DNA of 64,000 bases from Pseudoalteromonas sp. OOF1S-7. Its GTDB lineage: Bacteria > Pseudomonadota > Gammaproteobacteria > Enterobacterales > Alteromonadaceae. The stretch is taken from contig NZ_JAKRFZ010000023.1 in the NCBI RefSeq assembly GCF_022347765.1, positions 1-64,000 on the forward strand. Direction: 5' to 3'. This document shows positions 28,701 through 36,169 of the stretch, piece after piece. A program made the translations under genes and the position numbers. Positions within the stretch are counted from its first letter, which is position 1. The number at the start of each line of letters is the position of its first letter. The notes below the pieces were generated by a model, which was not told the origin of the DNA, did no database searches, and saw only the letters and a program-made list of their open reading frames with translations.

Positions 28701-29171
28701 TTGAACCAAAGCGCCACCTCCCCTGTAGCAGACTCGCACTCGCGTGCCCTGCTCAACTGGCTGAACGCCCAGCTGCCGCCTTATATGCGACCAAAACATT
28801 TGTTGTTTGTGTCTCATTTCCCGCTGACCTTAAACGGCAAGCTGGATCTTAAGCAGTTGCCACAGCCTGAGCTGGAGCAGCTTCAGGTTGAGCAGCGCGC
28901 CGTGCAAACGCAAACCGAACAAACCGTGCTCGAACTTTGCCAGCGCTTGCTGGGCGTGTCTGAGCTGAATATCAATCATGACTTTTTCGAGCTGGGCGGT
29001 TCTTCTGTACAGGCTGCGCGGCTAATCGCCGAGTGTGAAAAAGCCTTTGTGGTCAACATTGAACTGGCCACCTTACTGACTCATCCGGTGCTGGCCGAGT
29101 TTGCCGCCGCCGTTGATCGGCTGCTGACGGAACAAGCCATCCCCGACGCCGAATTTGAAATGGAATTATAA
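22785..29171 (+). CDS. nonribosomal peptide synthetase, modules 3-4 (dock-C-A-T-C-A-T)
   Basis: A 2128-residue synthetase. It begins with a TubC-type N-terminal docking domain (about 1-50, MLSFVQKLHTQGLRVWLGD). It continues C3 (HHIAFDG at 194-200), A3 (core A3 motif from 659), T3 (Ser1038), C4 (HHVAFDG from 1218), A4 (A3 motif from 1680) and T4 (Ser2074 in GGSS). Hand-aligned codes are DAEVVGEVTK for A3 and DAIFFGEVCK for A4; neither matches a code I know. The acidic residue in the third position of A3 recalls some Lys/Orn codes, but weakly. A4 has YGLSE instead of YGPTE. The C-terminus ends in EFEMEL. GGAG precedes the ATG at 22785; an earlier in-frame ATG at 22743 lies inside the previous gene. 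Confidence 0.95.
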   Translation: MLSFVQKLHTQGLRVWLGDNNSLALGYEETVAAELIAELKANKPALLALLEEHQIHSEQAFLNWSVLQLSLLSNAQARLLFVDRLQPQRCAYHIPMLVEHQQTDMVAKLDNAIQALTVRHPILNSQIVEHDDQLFCQPRSRALTSVQTRCNDPEQLKAQVQTQVLTPFDLSQDAPLRVVHYHCASSTYTLFLWHHIAFDGWSMQLFFKELSQLMADPLWAQQQPSPLSYFDYASWHRTLDQQQAHDYWQTQLKDALPTRLPKTLDAPLNEPLTRGSNLYFTLPDTLSTQLRQLASSLSATPFSVLLSAYYYTLMLFTNQNDILLGVPSDNRDHPQTQDIMGFFVNTLALRAELDKQASFAQLVTQVKDTLHQAKRHQDLPFDEVVQYFTQGDREQSALQIMFSVQKLASQLDPALSLPFSVSPLLSDDELYQPIKVDLLLALDDSEATISGQIDYNPNRFSQAYIEAFRQTFIHLLECSVASPHQPLQSHTYVPPGQCLSEPQTPDKPAYENLYARFVAQAKQTPQANALIYQEQEISYRTLAREVKTLASHIRAQIAQHDDPKVALMFVRGPQMVTAILATLAAGAAYVPLSPTQASSRNQFILNDSGAALLLTQSQLAAQAQQLAQSDATPVLTTEALLSDPAEYDLAQGDAGQLAYVIYTSGSTGQPKGVMVEHGHVDALVRSTSEVYQFASDERTYWLTPYFFDASVEPLFMTLLNGACLVIPCERSCNDPLAMREEILDRAVTHLVASPSHLQAIGHCGKASAIRRVVFGGESCSQSLVDTWQQRLFSEYGPTEATVTATVHRQFAQQQNLKAIGQPLRHVTIDIVDDALASLPVGCPGEILISGHSVARGYLNLPEQTEARFITTARGRAYRTGDMARRLPCGNLEFMGRNDAQVKLRGYRIELNEIEVVLLKHPDIEQACVKVQTLAQGPALVAYLGTTSMLALDELLPWLNERLPDYMHPAALQCSATLPLLPSGKVDARALAPLDISVSTTYVAPQSALEKDLCALWAEHLGVEQVGMQDSFFALGGNSLSAMTLVAKMQRTLALPVTLKALLSHKTPAAILANLDTQHRIEPIPVLADPTQPVAVTPQQQAMLLSERLATTAGAYHIPLMLSCESLAQQQALMEGVQQVISRHQILQQGYDQDEQGHWFISQTRYPVPCQVLALQSHNDSALQEFVNAPFTLDTSAPVRVAQLRVGPLPSYRLLLVFHHVAFDGWSVERFIRELDQQMAGQVLTPPTLTYRDYAHWRSTLDEQAELDYWQQAFAGIDLTPWESDFSRSASYDPQGKALSFTLPDALTRSLRALAQQQGVSLYATLLSSFQLAASFWADRDDIVIGTPSDNRAHPDSHELMGYFVNTLALPLRLDSTLSFTALMKQVQTQVHDAKSHQGTSVDVLADALNVERQSGLSPLFQLFFTLDQFNPLTQAFNGFEVIPENPQDYAYTPAKFEWNMVFKDDGDQLQGQFTYATTRYDATRCEQFLAFYQVLLDNLMAAPEQPVRDCPLLSHAQFQTLVTHQAQQHSDPHTNWLACFAQACERAPHNIALSFEDQQLSYGELDSLSSQLAATLHQRLGAPGAEPARVALHFHKGCDMIIAMLATLKAGAAFVALSPNHPQARRETLLQQAQCTLLLSDDALSWSTVPTLLYHWRDWPETQTEHNDINFNHNPDRLAYLIYTSGTTGTPKGAMLSHRGLINLSAHMMHSHRLMGQSRQVVASQYAEYVFDASIIEIFPALAAGARLEIIPEPIRRDVPRLCEFLRRQRVDVAFVPTVLVNQFADLLAGCQLDVLFVGGAPLNPVHQPLASTLYNEYGLSETSVCVTQAEVTPRQPVTIGRAIRNTRLYVLDKYQRPVPPGGFGELHSAGCSTGLGYWQNADKTAAHFITLTMHHGAQQLHEQVYRTGDLVRRVDADTLQFVARTDQQLEINGYRIEPGEIEAKLLTHPDVGQAVVCQVQGHAQQLIAYCMLNQSATSPVADSHSRALLNWLNAQLPPYMRPKHLLFVSHFPLTLNGKLDLKQLPQPELEQLQVEQRAVQTQTEQTVLELCQRLLGVSELNINHDFFELGGSSVQAARLIAECEKAFVVNIELATLLTHPVLAEFAAAVDRLLTEQAIPDAEFEMEL

Positions 29172-29182
29172 TGAGGTTCTCC

Positions 29183-32100
29183 ATGCACCAGTTAATGTAT
29201 ACCCTAAAAGCCCAGCAGATCAGTGTCTGGCATGATCAGGGCAAGCTGAAGCTTGCCAGCCAGAGCGATGTTAGCCAGTCAGACATAGTGGCAACGATCC
29301 GGGCACACAAAACCCAGCTGCTGGATTATTTGCAGCGTCATCACATCAACAGCCGCCTGTGCTTTGAACAAACTCAGATTTTTGCCAGCGAAAGTGATGC
29401 CGCACCGCTGACACTGGGCCAGACACAAATGCTGTTTTCTCAGCAGGTCAGCGATCAGACCCATACTTATCACATTCCCTGCCTGCTCAAGCTCAGTGCT
29501 GAGTGCGATATGGCGACTATGGAGCAGGCGTTGCAGCGCTTGTGTCAGCGACACAGTGCGCTGGATACCTGCTTTACCAGCAACGCACAAGGTCAGATGC
29601 AACAGCTACGTTGCACAACGCCCTTTACGCTGACACAACAAAACTGCGATGAAGCGGCGCTGGCGCCAACATGTCAGCAGCTGTTTACCCAGCCTTTTGC
29701 ATTGCATGAAGCGCGCCCGTTTCGTGCCACCTGGATAAGCACACAGTCGCACCAATATCTGTATCTGGTGTGGCATCACATTGCCTTTGATGGCTGGTCG
29801 CTGGGGGTCTTTTTAGCGCAGCTGCAAGCCAGTTACCAGCAAACGCCGCTGGCAGACACCTTGCAGTTTAATGACTACGCACACTGGCAGGCACAGCGCC
29901 TCAGTACCCTGCGTATTGCTACACTGAAAGATTATTGGCAAACACAACTGGACAGCCACAGCGCCCTGCATCTGCCCTGTGCCAACGCAAGACCCAAAGT
30001 CTTTGACCACAGCGGGAAAAATATCACACTGACCCTGCCTGAGGGCAGTGACGAGCAGCTCCAGGCACTGGCAAAACGTCACAAGATCAGCACCAACACG
30101 CTCGGTCTGGCGGCCTGGTTCCATACTTTGTGTTTATACAGTGGCCAGCAGGACCTGATCATCGGTCTGCCCAGCGATAACCGCCCTAACCAGGCCTGTC
30201 AGCAGATCCTTGGCTACTTTGTTAATTCCCTGCCGATCAGATTACAGGCTGAACTGACCCTGTGTGTGAGCGACTGGCTGGCACTGGTGCAGCGTCAGGT
30301 CAATGAGGCCAAAGCCCATCAGGACTTGCCTTTTGAAGAAATCAAATCGGCGCTGGCGGTGACCATGGACACCAGCCGCCACCCAATATTCCAGACCATG
30401 TTCACCTCCAGTCAGTTTCAGCAAGGCAGTGTGCACACGCTGTGGCAACAACACCACACAACAACGGATGCCGATGTGACCGCTAAGTTTGACCTGACCA
30501 TGCACCTGGAATTGGCTCCCGGACAGGCGCAAGTGAACCTCAACTATGCCAGCGCGCTGTACAGTGAGGCACATGCCAAGCGTATCGCCACCTTATATAC
30601 CCGGATATTAGCCGCTTACGCAGACAGCCTAACAACTCAGCAGACGCCGCTGTTTAACCTGCCGCTTCTCAGTGAGGCCGACCTCGCGGAGCAACAGCAG
30701 CTAAGCGGCATGTCAGAGGCTTTTCCGGCACCGCACACCATCACTGAGCGCTTTGCTGACATGGCATCGCGCTGTGCGCAGCGCCCTGCGCTGGTCACGG
30801 CTGAACGACAGTGGACCTATCAGCAGCTGGATCAGGAAGCCAATCGTCTGGCTGCGCAGATCCAGGCCTTTGCGCCTCAGGCTCGGGTCGTCGCCCTGCA
30901 TTTACCGGGCGATGCCGCTTTGGTCATCGCCATGCTGGCCACGCTCAAGGCCGGGGCTGCTTACACTACCTTGCCCTGTAAGGACCCGTTGCCACGACGT
31001 GCCTATCAGCTGGAAGACAGCCAGGCAGCGCTGCTGCTCACCCAGGGCACCCAGGTTGAAGAGGCAGAGATGTTGGCCGACGCAGCCCAGCTGCCGTTAC
31101 TGAATGTCGACGACATCATTGGCAATACCTCACTCAGCACACAACCGGTGCGCAGTGAAATCACGCCACACAGCCTGGCGAATATCATTTATACCTCGGG
31201 CACCACGGGACAGCCCAAAGGCGTGATGGTCAGTCACTATGGCTGTACTTCTTTAACCCTGGATAACACTTATATTAGCGTCTCGCCTCAGTCGCGCTTT
31301 ATGCAACTGGCAAACCCGGCGTTTGATGCCACCACCTTTGAGGTATGGATGCCGCTGCTCAATGGCGCGAGCCTCTACTGTGGCTATAACGACCTGCTGA
31401 GTCAGGTGGCCGGGTTTAAGGCGCTGCTGAATGAGCAAGGCATCACTACACTGTGGCTGACCCGGGCATTATTCGACACGCTGTATCAGCAAGACCCCAC
31501 GCTGTTTGCCTCGCTGGAACATCTTCTGGTGGGCGGTGAAGCCCTGACCTGCGAGCTGGTCAATCAGCTGCTCAGCTCCGCTTATGCTCCGGCACATTTT
31601 ATCAACGGCTATGGCCCGACCGAGTGCACCACCTTTACGACCTGCTATGAGCTCAGCGAAGCACATGCTCAGATCCCGATTGGGGCACCCATCGCCGGAC
31701 GCGCTGCGGTGGTACTGGGTCAACAAGGCCAGCTGCTGCCGCCTGGCTGCCCCGGCGAGCTATACATCACCGGAGCCGGTCTGGCCCAGGGCTATCTCAA
31801 CCGCGAGGCGCTGAGTGAAGAAAAGTTTGTCACCCTGAGCCTGTTTGATAAGGCTCAGCGTTACTATCGCAGTGGCGATCTGGTGTACTGGCAAGCAGAA
31901 GGCACGCTGGCCTATCTGGGCCGCAATGATGAGCAGGTCAAGATCCGTGGCCACCGCGTGGAGCTGGGAGAAATCGAGCAGCAACTCAATGTGCTGCCTC
32001 AGATCAGTAATTGCGCCGTGGTGGTGCGCCAGCATCAGGGCCACAGTCAGCTCGATGCCTATGTGGTGCTTACCCAACAACAAGATACCGCAGCGCAGCT

Positions 32101-33304
32101 TGCTGTGATCCGGGACACACTAAACCAGCGTCTGCCGGGCTATATGCAGCCCCATACCCTCAGTGCCATTGAGCAACTGCCACTGACCGCCAATGGCAAG
32201 CTGGATAAGCGTCGCCTGCCGGCGCCACAGCAAGTTGCAGACACAGTGATTGCACCCGATACGGCGACAGAGAAAAAACTGCTGCTCCTCTGGCAATCCC
32301 TGCTGGGCTTAGACAGCATGTGTGTGACTCAGCCTGTGATGCACTATGGTGCCGACTCCATCCGGCTGCTGCACTTTTGCAGCGCGGCCAGTAAAGAAGG
32401 CTGGCAGCTGACCCCCAAACTGGTGATAGAGCACAACACCATACGTGCCCAGGCCCAGCTACTGGATCAACAAAACCGCGATCTGTTTAACGGTATGAAT
32501 GATGACGAAGCACTGCAGGCCGTATTACAGCTGCCACACTTTGAGCCCGGCTTGATCCGTCCGGCCACGGTATCCGATGCCGCTGTGCTCCACCTGTTCC
32601 CGGCCGCCGCCAGTGCCGACAGCTTTAATCCATTGATTGCCAGATTAAATGAGCACTTCGCAGTGCACGCGCTGGAGAATGTGAAAATCTTCACCGGTCG
32701 TCACCTCAACCAGCTGAGCCTGATACGGTATTATGCCGAGCGGATCATCGCGCACCAAAGCGAAGGACCTTACTATCTGGGTGGCTTCTGTGAAGGCGCA
32801 GCTCTGAGTCTGGAAGTGGCCAGGCACCTGGAATCTCTGGGCCATGAAGTGGCGCATAGCTTCCTGATTGACCCCATCATTCCGCAACTAAGCGCAACAC
32901 AGCTGGCCGAGGCAGAGCAATGTGTACAGGACAGCGATCCAGGTCTGGAAACCTGGCCGGTAGGACGCGCCTTTGTCGACTTTGTGCGTCACTTCCACAC
33001 CGCCGACCCTTACCCTTATTCGGTGAGCTTTTTTACAGCCGACAGGGTGAATGATGACGCCATGCCCACCCAGGTGCTGGGGCTGTTCGAGCCGGTGTTT
33101 GATGTACCTACCGTGTATAAGGCCACCTTTGCACTGCCCGATAACGGCTTTGCGTCACTGCTGCCACAGGCCGAGTACATCCGCCTGCACAGCGCCCATG
33201 ATGAAATTATGACCGATGAACAGGACCTGCACTGTATTGCCACGCGCATCAATCAGGTTTTGGCCTCGGCCCATCCCCACCTTGTTCAGGAGCGACGCGC
33301 ATGA
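29183..33304 (+). CDS. nonribosomal peptide synthetase, terminal module 5 (dock-C-A(Val)-T-TE)
   Basis: A 1373-residue synthetase. Order: TubC-type docking domain (about 1-50), C5 (HHIAFDG at 198-204), A5 (A3 motif near 667-680), T5 (Ser1059 in YGADS, not the usual GGDS) and a terminal thioesterase (about 1110-1370). The A5 code DAFWLGGTFK is one residue away from the valine code. The thioesterase nucleophile elbow is GFCEG with Cys1203 instead of Ser, followed by an Asp in FLID and a His in HSAHDE. The start at 29183 has GAGG 6 nt upstream; an alternative ATG at 29171 overlaps the previous stop (TAATG) and would add four residues. The stop overlaps the MFS gene start (ATGA). Confidence 0.94.
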   Translation: MHQLMYTLKAQQISVWHDQGKLKLASQSDVSQSDIVATIRAHKTQLLDYLQRHHINSRLCFEQTQIFASESDAAPLTLGQTQMLFSQQVSDQTHTYHIPCLLKLSAECDMATMEQALQRLCQRHSALDTCFTSNAQGQMQQLRCTTPFTLTQQNCDEAALAPTCQQLFTQPFALHEARPFRATWISTQSHQYLYLVWHHIAFDGWSLGVFLAQLQASYQQTPLADTLQFNDYAHWQAQRLSTLRIATLKDYWQTQLDSHSALHLPCANARPKVFDHSGKNITLTLPEGSDEQLQALAKRHKISTNTLGLAAWFHTLCLYSGQQDLIIGLPSDNRPNQACQQILGYFVNSLPIRLQAELTLCVSDWLALVQRQVNEAKAHQDLPFEEIKSALAVTMDTSRHPIFQTMFTSSQFQQGSVHTLWQQHHTTTDADVTAKFDLTMHLELAPGQAQVNLNYASALYSEAHAKRIATLYTRILAAYADSLTTQQTPLFNLPLLSEADLAEQQQLSGMSEAFPAPHTITERFADMASRCAQRPALVTAERQWTYQQLDQEANRLAAQIQAFAPQARVVALHLPGDAALVIAMLATLKAGAAYTTLPCKDPLPRRAYQLEDSQAALLLTQGTQVEEAEMLADAAQLPLLNVDDIIGNTSLSTQPVRSEITPHSLANIIYTSGTTGQPKGVMVSHYGCTSLTLDNTYISVSPQSRFMQLANPAFDATTFEVWMPLLNGASLYCGYNDLLSQVAGFKALLNEQGITTLWLTRALFDTLYQQDPTLFASLEHLLVGGEALTCELVNQLLSSAYAPAHFINGYGPTECTTFTTCYELSEAHAQIPIGAPIAGRAAVVLGQQGQLLPPGCPGELYITGAGLAQGYLNREALSEEKFVTLSLFDKAQRYYRSGDLVYWQAEGTLAYLGRNDEQVKIRGHRVELGEIEQQLNVLPQISNCAVVVRQHQGHSQLDAYVVLTQQQDTAAQLAVIRDTLNQRLPGYMQPHTLSAIEQLPLTANGKLDKRRLPAPQQVADTVIAPDTATEKKLLLLWQSLLGLDSMCVTQPVMHYGADSIRLLHFCSAASKEGWQLTPKLVIEHNTIRAQAQLLDQQNRDLFNGMNDDEALQAVLQLPHFEPGLIRPATVSDAAVLHLFPAAASADSFNPLIARLNEHFAVHALENVKIFTGRHLNQLSLIRYYAERIIAHQSEGPYYLGGFCEGAALSLEVARHLESLGHEVAHSFLIDPIIPQLSATQLAEAEQCVQDSDPGLETWPVGRAFVDFVRHFHTADPYPYSVSFFTADRVNDDAMPTQVLGLFEPVFDVPTVYKATFALPDNGFASLLPQAEYIRLHSAHDEIMTDEQDLHCIATRINQVLASAHPHLVQERRA

Positions 33305-34584
33305 ACAAACAACAACTGTGTAAGCGCTACGGCATACACCTTGGCCTGACCATGTTTGCGGCCATGCTGCTGCTGCCCATTCTGACCCCTTATCTGCTTG
33401 CCCAGGGGTTTGTGGTCAGCCAGATTGCCATTGCCATGGTGATCATGAGCGCGGTGATCATTGTCAGTGAAGTGCCAAGCGGGGCCCTTGCCGACCATTT
33501 CGGTCGTCGCCGGTTGTTTTGCTGCTCGCTGATCTTTGCCCTGCTGACCAACTTATTGCTGCTGGTAGCCACTGATTTTGTCACTTTGCTGATCGCGGTC
33601 AGCTGCTGGGGACTGAATCAGGCCACCCTGAGTGGCACGCTCAACGCCTGGTTTGTCGAGCGCTTCAAAGAAGCCGAGGGCGAGCAAACCCTGAATCAGG
33701 GGTTTGCATCGGCCTACGGACTGGCCTATGGTATTGGCGCATCTTCTGCGGTGCTCTCTGCTGTGTTTCTGGCCTTTGGCAATCAGCTGGGGCTTTCGAC
33801 CTTGCAGATGTATCAGCAGATCTTTATCGTTTCCAGTATCGGGTTTATTTTGCTGCTGCCGCTGACATTTCATTGGGTCAAAGAAGTGAAGTCCCCTTCT
33901 GAGCATAGCTTTAAACAGGCACTGAACCATCATGTTGGCACCACCATCAAAACAGTACGGCAACCCGCACTTGCGAAGCTGCTGATTGCATTGGTGATAG
34001 TCATTCCGGTCAGCGCCAGTATCGAAAAGTTCTGGCCTATCTTTGTGCACCAGCTGGAGCAGGTGGACATGGATGCGGTGGCCTGGTTATTCCCGGCGGT
34101 AATGGCGGCGACCTTTGCCCTCAACGGGGTGGCGGCGGTCCTCAGCACGAAGCTGTGTACACTGCTCAATCAGAAACTGGGACAAGCTATGGCCGTTGCT
34201 CACCTGCTTAAGCTGGTTGCCTTAGTGGCCATGGCACTGGCCCCGGGCCTGAGCTGGTTTGTGGCAGCGTTACTGCTGTTCTTCCTGTGCTTTGGCCTGA
34301 CTCAGCCTGCGCAGTTACAGTTGCAGCACCAGCTGTGCGACAACAGCGTGCGGGCCACCATAGAGTCACTCGGTTCCTTGACCACCCGGATGGGTGGGAT
34401 GCTGGGCGCTGCGCTGACGGGCGCTTTACTCAACCTGGTGTCTCTGCCAGTCAGCTGGTTGCTGCTTGGTGCCCTGTCGCTGCTGGGCATAGTGCTGTTA
34501 TTCAGCCCATCGCTCAACCAGCCAGAGCAGTCAGAAGACAAAGAAACCACGCCTGAGGCGGCGCCCGCAGACGTCAGCGTCTGA
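33301..34584 (+). CDS. MFS transporter, probable peptide exporter of the NRPS cluster
   Basis: A 427-residue inner-membrane protein with about 12 predicted segments. The MFS signature loop between segments 2 and 3 is visible as SGALADHFGRRRLFCC. Segment 1 starts around residue 13 (LGLTMFAAMLLLPILTPYLL). The C-terminus is a short acidic tail. It is translationally coupled to the last NRPS gene by a 4-bp ATGA overlap, which supports a role in exporting the peptide or giving self-resistance. The substrate link is inference. It runs 11 bp into the end of the convergent FAH gene. Confidence 0.88.
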   Translation: MNKQQLCKRYGIHLGLTMFAAMLLLPILTPYLLAQGFVVSQIAIAMVIMSAVIIVSEVPSGALADHFGRRRLFCCSLIFALLTNLLLLVATDFVTLLIAVSCWGLNQATLSGTLNAWFVERFKEAEGEQTLNQGFASAYGLAYGIGASSAVLSAVFLAFGNQLGLSTLQMYQQIFIVSSIGFILLLPLTFHWVKEVKSPSEHSFKQALNHHVGTTIKTVRQPALAKLLIALVIVIPVSASIEKFWPIFVHQLEQVDMDAVAWLFPAVMAATFALNGVAAVLSTKLCTLLNQKLGQAMAVAHLLKLVALVAMALAPGLSWFVAALLLFFLCFGLTQPAQLQLQHQLCDNSVRATIESLGSLTTRMGGMLGAALTGALLNLVSLPVSWLLLGALSLLGIVLLFSPSLNQPEQSEDKETTPEAAPADVSV

Positions 34585-35239
34585 CGGTCACACTCGACGT
34601 ATAACGGGGAGCATCCTGGAGCTGTAGTGTCAGGGTGTCGCCCTCCTTGAGTGCGCCAACGCCCTGCGGGGTGCCCGTCATAATGATGTCGCCCGGATGC
34701 AGGGTGAAATAACGGCTGATCTCGCTCAGCAAAGTGGCCAGCGAAAAAATCATCAGGCTGCTGTCGCCATGCTGTTTAAGGACGTCATTTTGCCAGAATC
34801 GATAGTGCAACTCGGTGTTTTCATCGAGACCCTGAACGGGCGTGAAGGGGGTCAGCGCACAACTTTGATCAAACGCCTTCGCACATTCCCAGGGGTGCCC
34901 TTGTTGTTTCAGTTTGGTTTGTAAGTCCCTGAGAGTCAGGTCCAGCCCGGTTGCAATACCGCAGATGTGTTGCAGCGGCGCGCGGGTGTTGCTGTTTATG
35001 GTTTCCCCCACCAGCAGCACCAGTTCAGCTTCATAATGGTGTTCACCCAGTGCGGCATTGAGTGCCAGTGGCGCTTGAAAGTCGCAAAACGCCGAAGCAG
35101 GTTTAATAAAAAGCAGCGGGCTGTCCGGTATCGGATTGTTTAACTCTTTGGCATGTGCCACATAATTGCGACCCACACACACGGCCTTGCCAACTCCCAG
35201 AGCAACTGCGTCGCCCGAATTCCATACATGCTGGTACAT
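34574..35239 (-). CDS. fumarylacetoacetate hydrolase family protein
   Basis: The 221-residue protein is the short FAH form (YcgM/FAHD1-like). It has VGRNYVAHAKELNN near the N-terminus, the metal-site acids in HHYEAELVLLVG, and the C-terminal HPGDIIMTGTPQGVG block. Such enzymes use Mg2+ to act on acylpyruvates or oxaloacetate. Full length, cytoplasmic. It is convergent with the NRPS operon and so probably not part of it. Confidence 0.9.
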   Translation of the reverse strand: MYQHVWNSGDAVALGVGKAVCVGRNYVAHAKELNNPIPDSPLLFIKPASAFCDFQAPLALNAALGEHHYEAELVLLVGETINSNTRAPLQHICGIATGLDLTLRDLQTKLKQQGHPWECAKAFDQSCALTPFTPVQGLDENTELHYRFWQNDVLKQHGDSSLMIFSLATLLSEISRYFTLHPGDIIMTGTPQGVGALKEGDTLTLQLQDAPRYTSSVTVRR

Positions 35240-35491
35240 AAAGACCTCCGTTCATAAATGAGTGACAAGTATAACGGATCGATGTATCAACACAGAGTCC
35301 GGAGCCCTGATGTTGGATATAACCAATATGAATAACAGTCGCCTTTTTGCTCTAGCCGACAAAGGTAAAGTTAAATTGCCGCAGCCTCACCGTTTGCTTT
35401 ACATTGTCACTGCAGCCGATAGGCGCGCCAGTTGCAAGGGATCCGCAGTCAGGATATAACAAAATATAAACAAAAAAGACAAAGGTAAATC

Positions 35492-36169
35492 ATGAAACAA
35501 CATGCGAACGTGCCCCTCAACGACTTTGTTGAGTACCCACAGGAAGAAATGCTAAGCCGGGCCAAAGAGTTTTTGGATGAAGCAAAGCGCCGTCACACTA
35601 TCCGCAGCTTTAGTGATCGGCCGGTACCTAAAGCAATTATTGAAGCCTGCATTAAAACGGCAGGCTCTGCCCCCAGTGGTGCCAATCACCAGCCCTGGCA
35701 TTTTGTGGCCATCCACAGCCAGGACGTGAAGCAACAGATCCGCGCTGCCGCAGAGCAACAGGAACAGGCCTTTTATGAGGGCCGCGCCGGTGAAGAGTGG
35801 CTCGATGCTTTAAAACCGCTGGGCACCGATGCCGATAAACCCTATCTGGAGCATGCCCCCTGGCTGATTGCCATCTTTAGCCAGAAAAAAGGCGGTATTC
35901 ACAGCGAGGACAAGCATACCAACTATTATGTCCATGAATCCGTTGGTATTGCGACTGGCTTTCTGATCCAGGCTTTGCACCATGCCGGGCTGGCCACGTT
36001 GACCCATACGCCGAAACCCATGAGCTTCCTGATGGAGATCTGTCAGCGCGATAAGGAAAACGAACGCCCTTATATGCTGCTGATCGCCGGTTATCCGGCC
36101 GAGGATGCCACCGTGCCAGAACACGCGCTGGTTAAAAAGCCGCTTGAGGAGATTGCGACTTTTCTGTAG
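35492..36169 (+). CDS. nitroreductase family flavoenzyme of the iodotyrosine deiodinase type
   Basis: A 225-residue FMN enzyme. It has RRHTIRSFSDRPVP, APSGANHQPWHFV and the C-terminal GLATLTHTPKPM block shared with vertebrate iodotyrosine deiodinase and its bacterial homologues. The substrate-lid residues Glu91, Tyr95 and Lys116 are all present with the spacing of the mammalian enzyme (Glu, +4 Tyr, +21 Lys). This predicts reductive removal of halogen from halotyrosines, or at least binding of a tyrosine zwitterion. No signal peptide or membrane anchor. A/T-rich DNA (35240-35491) before it holds no convincing gene. Its 3' end overlaps the convergent RND adaptor by 38 bp. Confidence 0.88.
   Translation: MKQHANVPLNDFVEYPQEEMLSRAKEFLDEAKRRHTIRSFSDRPVPKAIIEACIKTAGSAPSGANHQPWHFVAIHSQDVKQQIRAAAEQQEQAFYEGRAGEEWLDALKPLGTDADKPYLEHAPWLIAIFSQKKGGIHSEDKHTNYYVHESVGIATGFLIQALHHAGLATLTHTPKPMSFLMEICQRDKENERPYMLLIAGYPAEDATVPEHALVKKPLEEIATFL

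Noticed and set aside
29171..29182. ATG at 29171 as start of the third NRPS gene
   Set aside because: It forms a TAATG overlap and is possible, but the ATG at 29183 has a better-placed GAGG and fits docking-domain N-termini; the difference is four residues.
35262..35459. 65-codon open frame between the FAH and nitroreductase genes
   Set aside because: No ribosome-binding site, no family and no conserved features could be seen.
34574..36169. FAH hydrolase and nitroreductase as tailoring genes of the NRPS cluster
   Set aside because: FAH is on the opposite strand and convergent, the nitroreductase has a separate upstream region, and neither is coupled to the operon.
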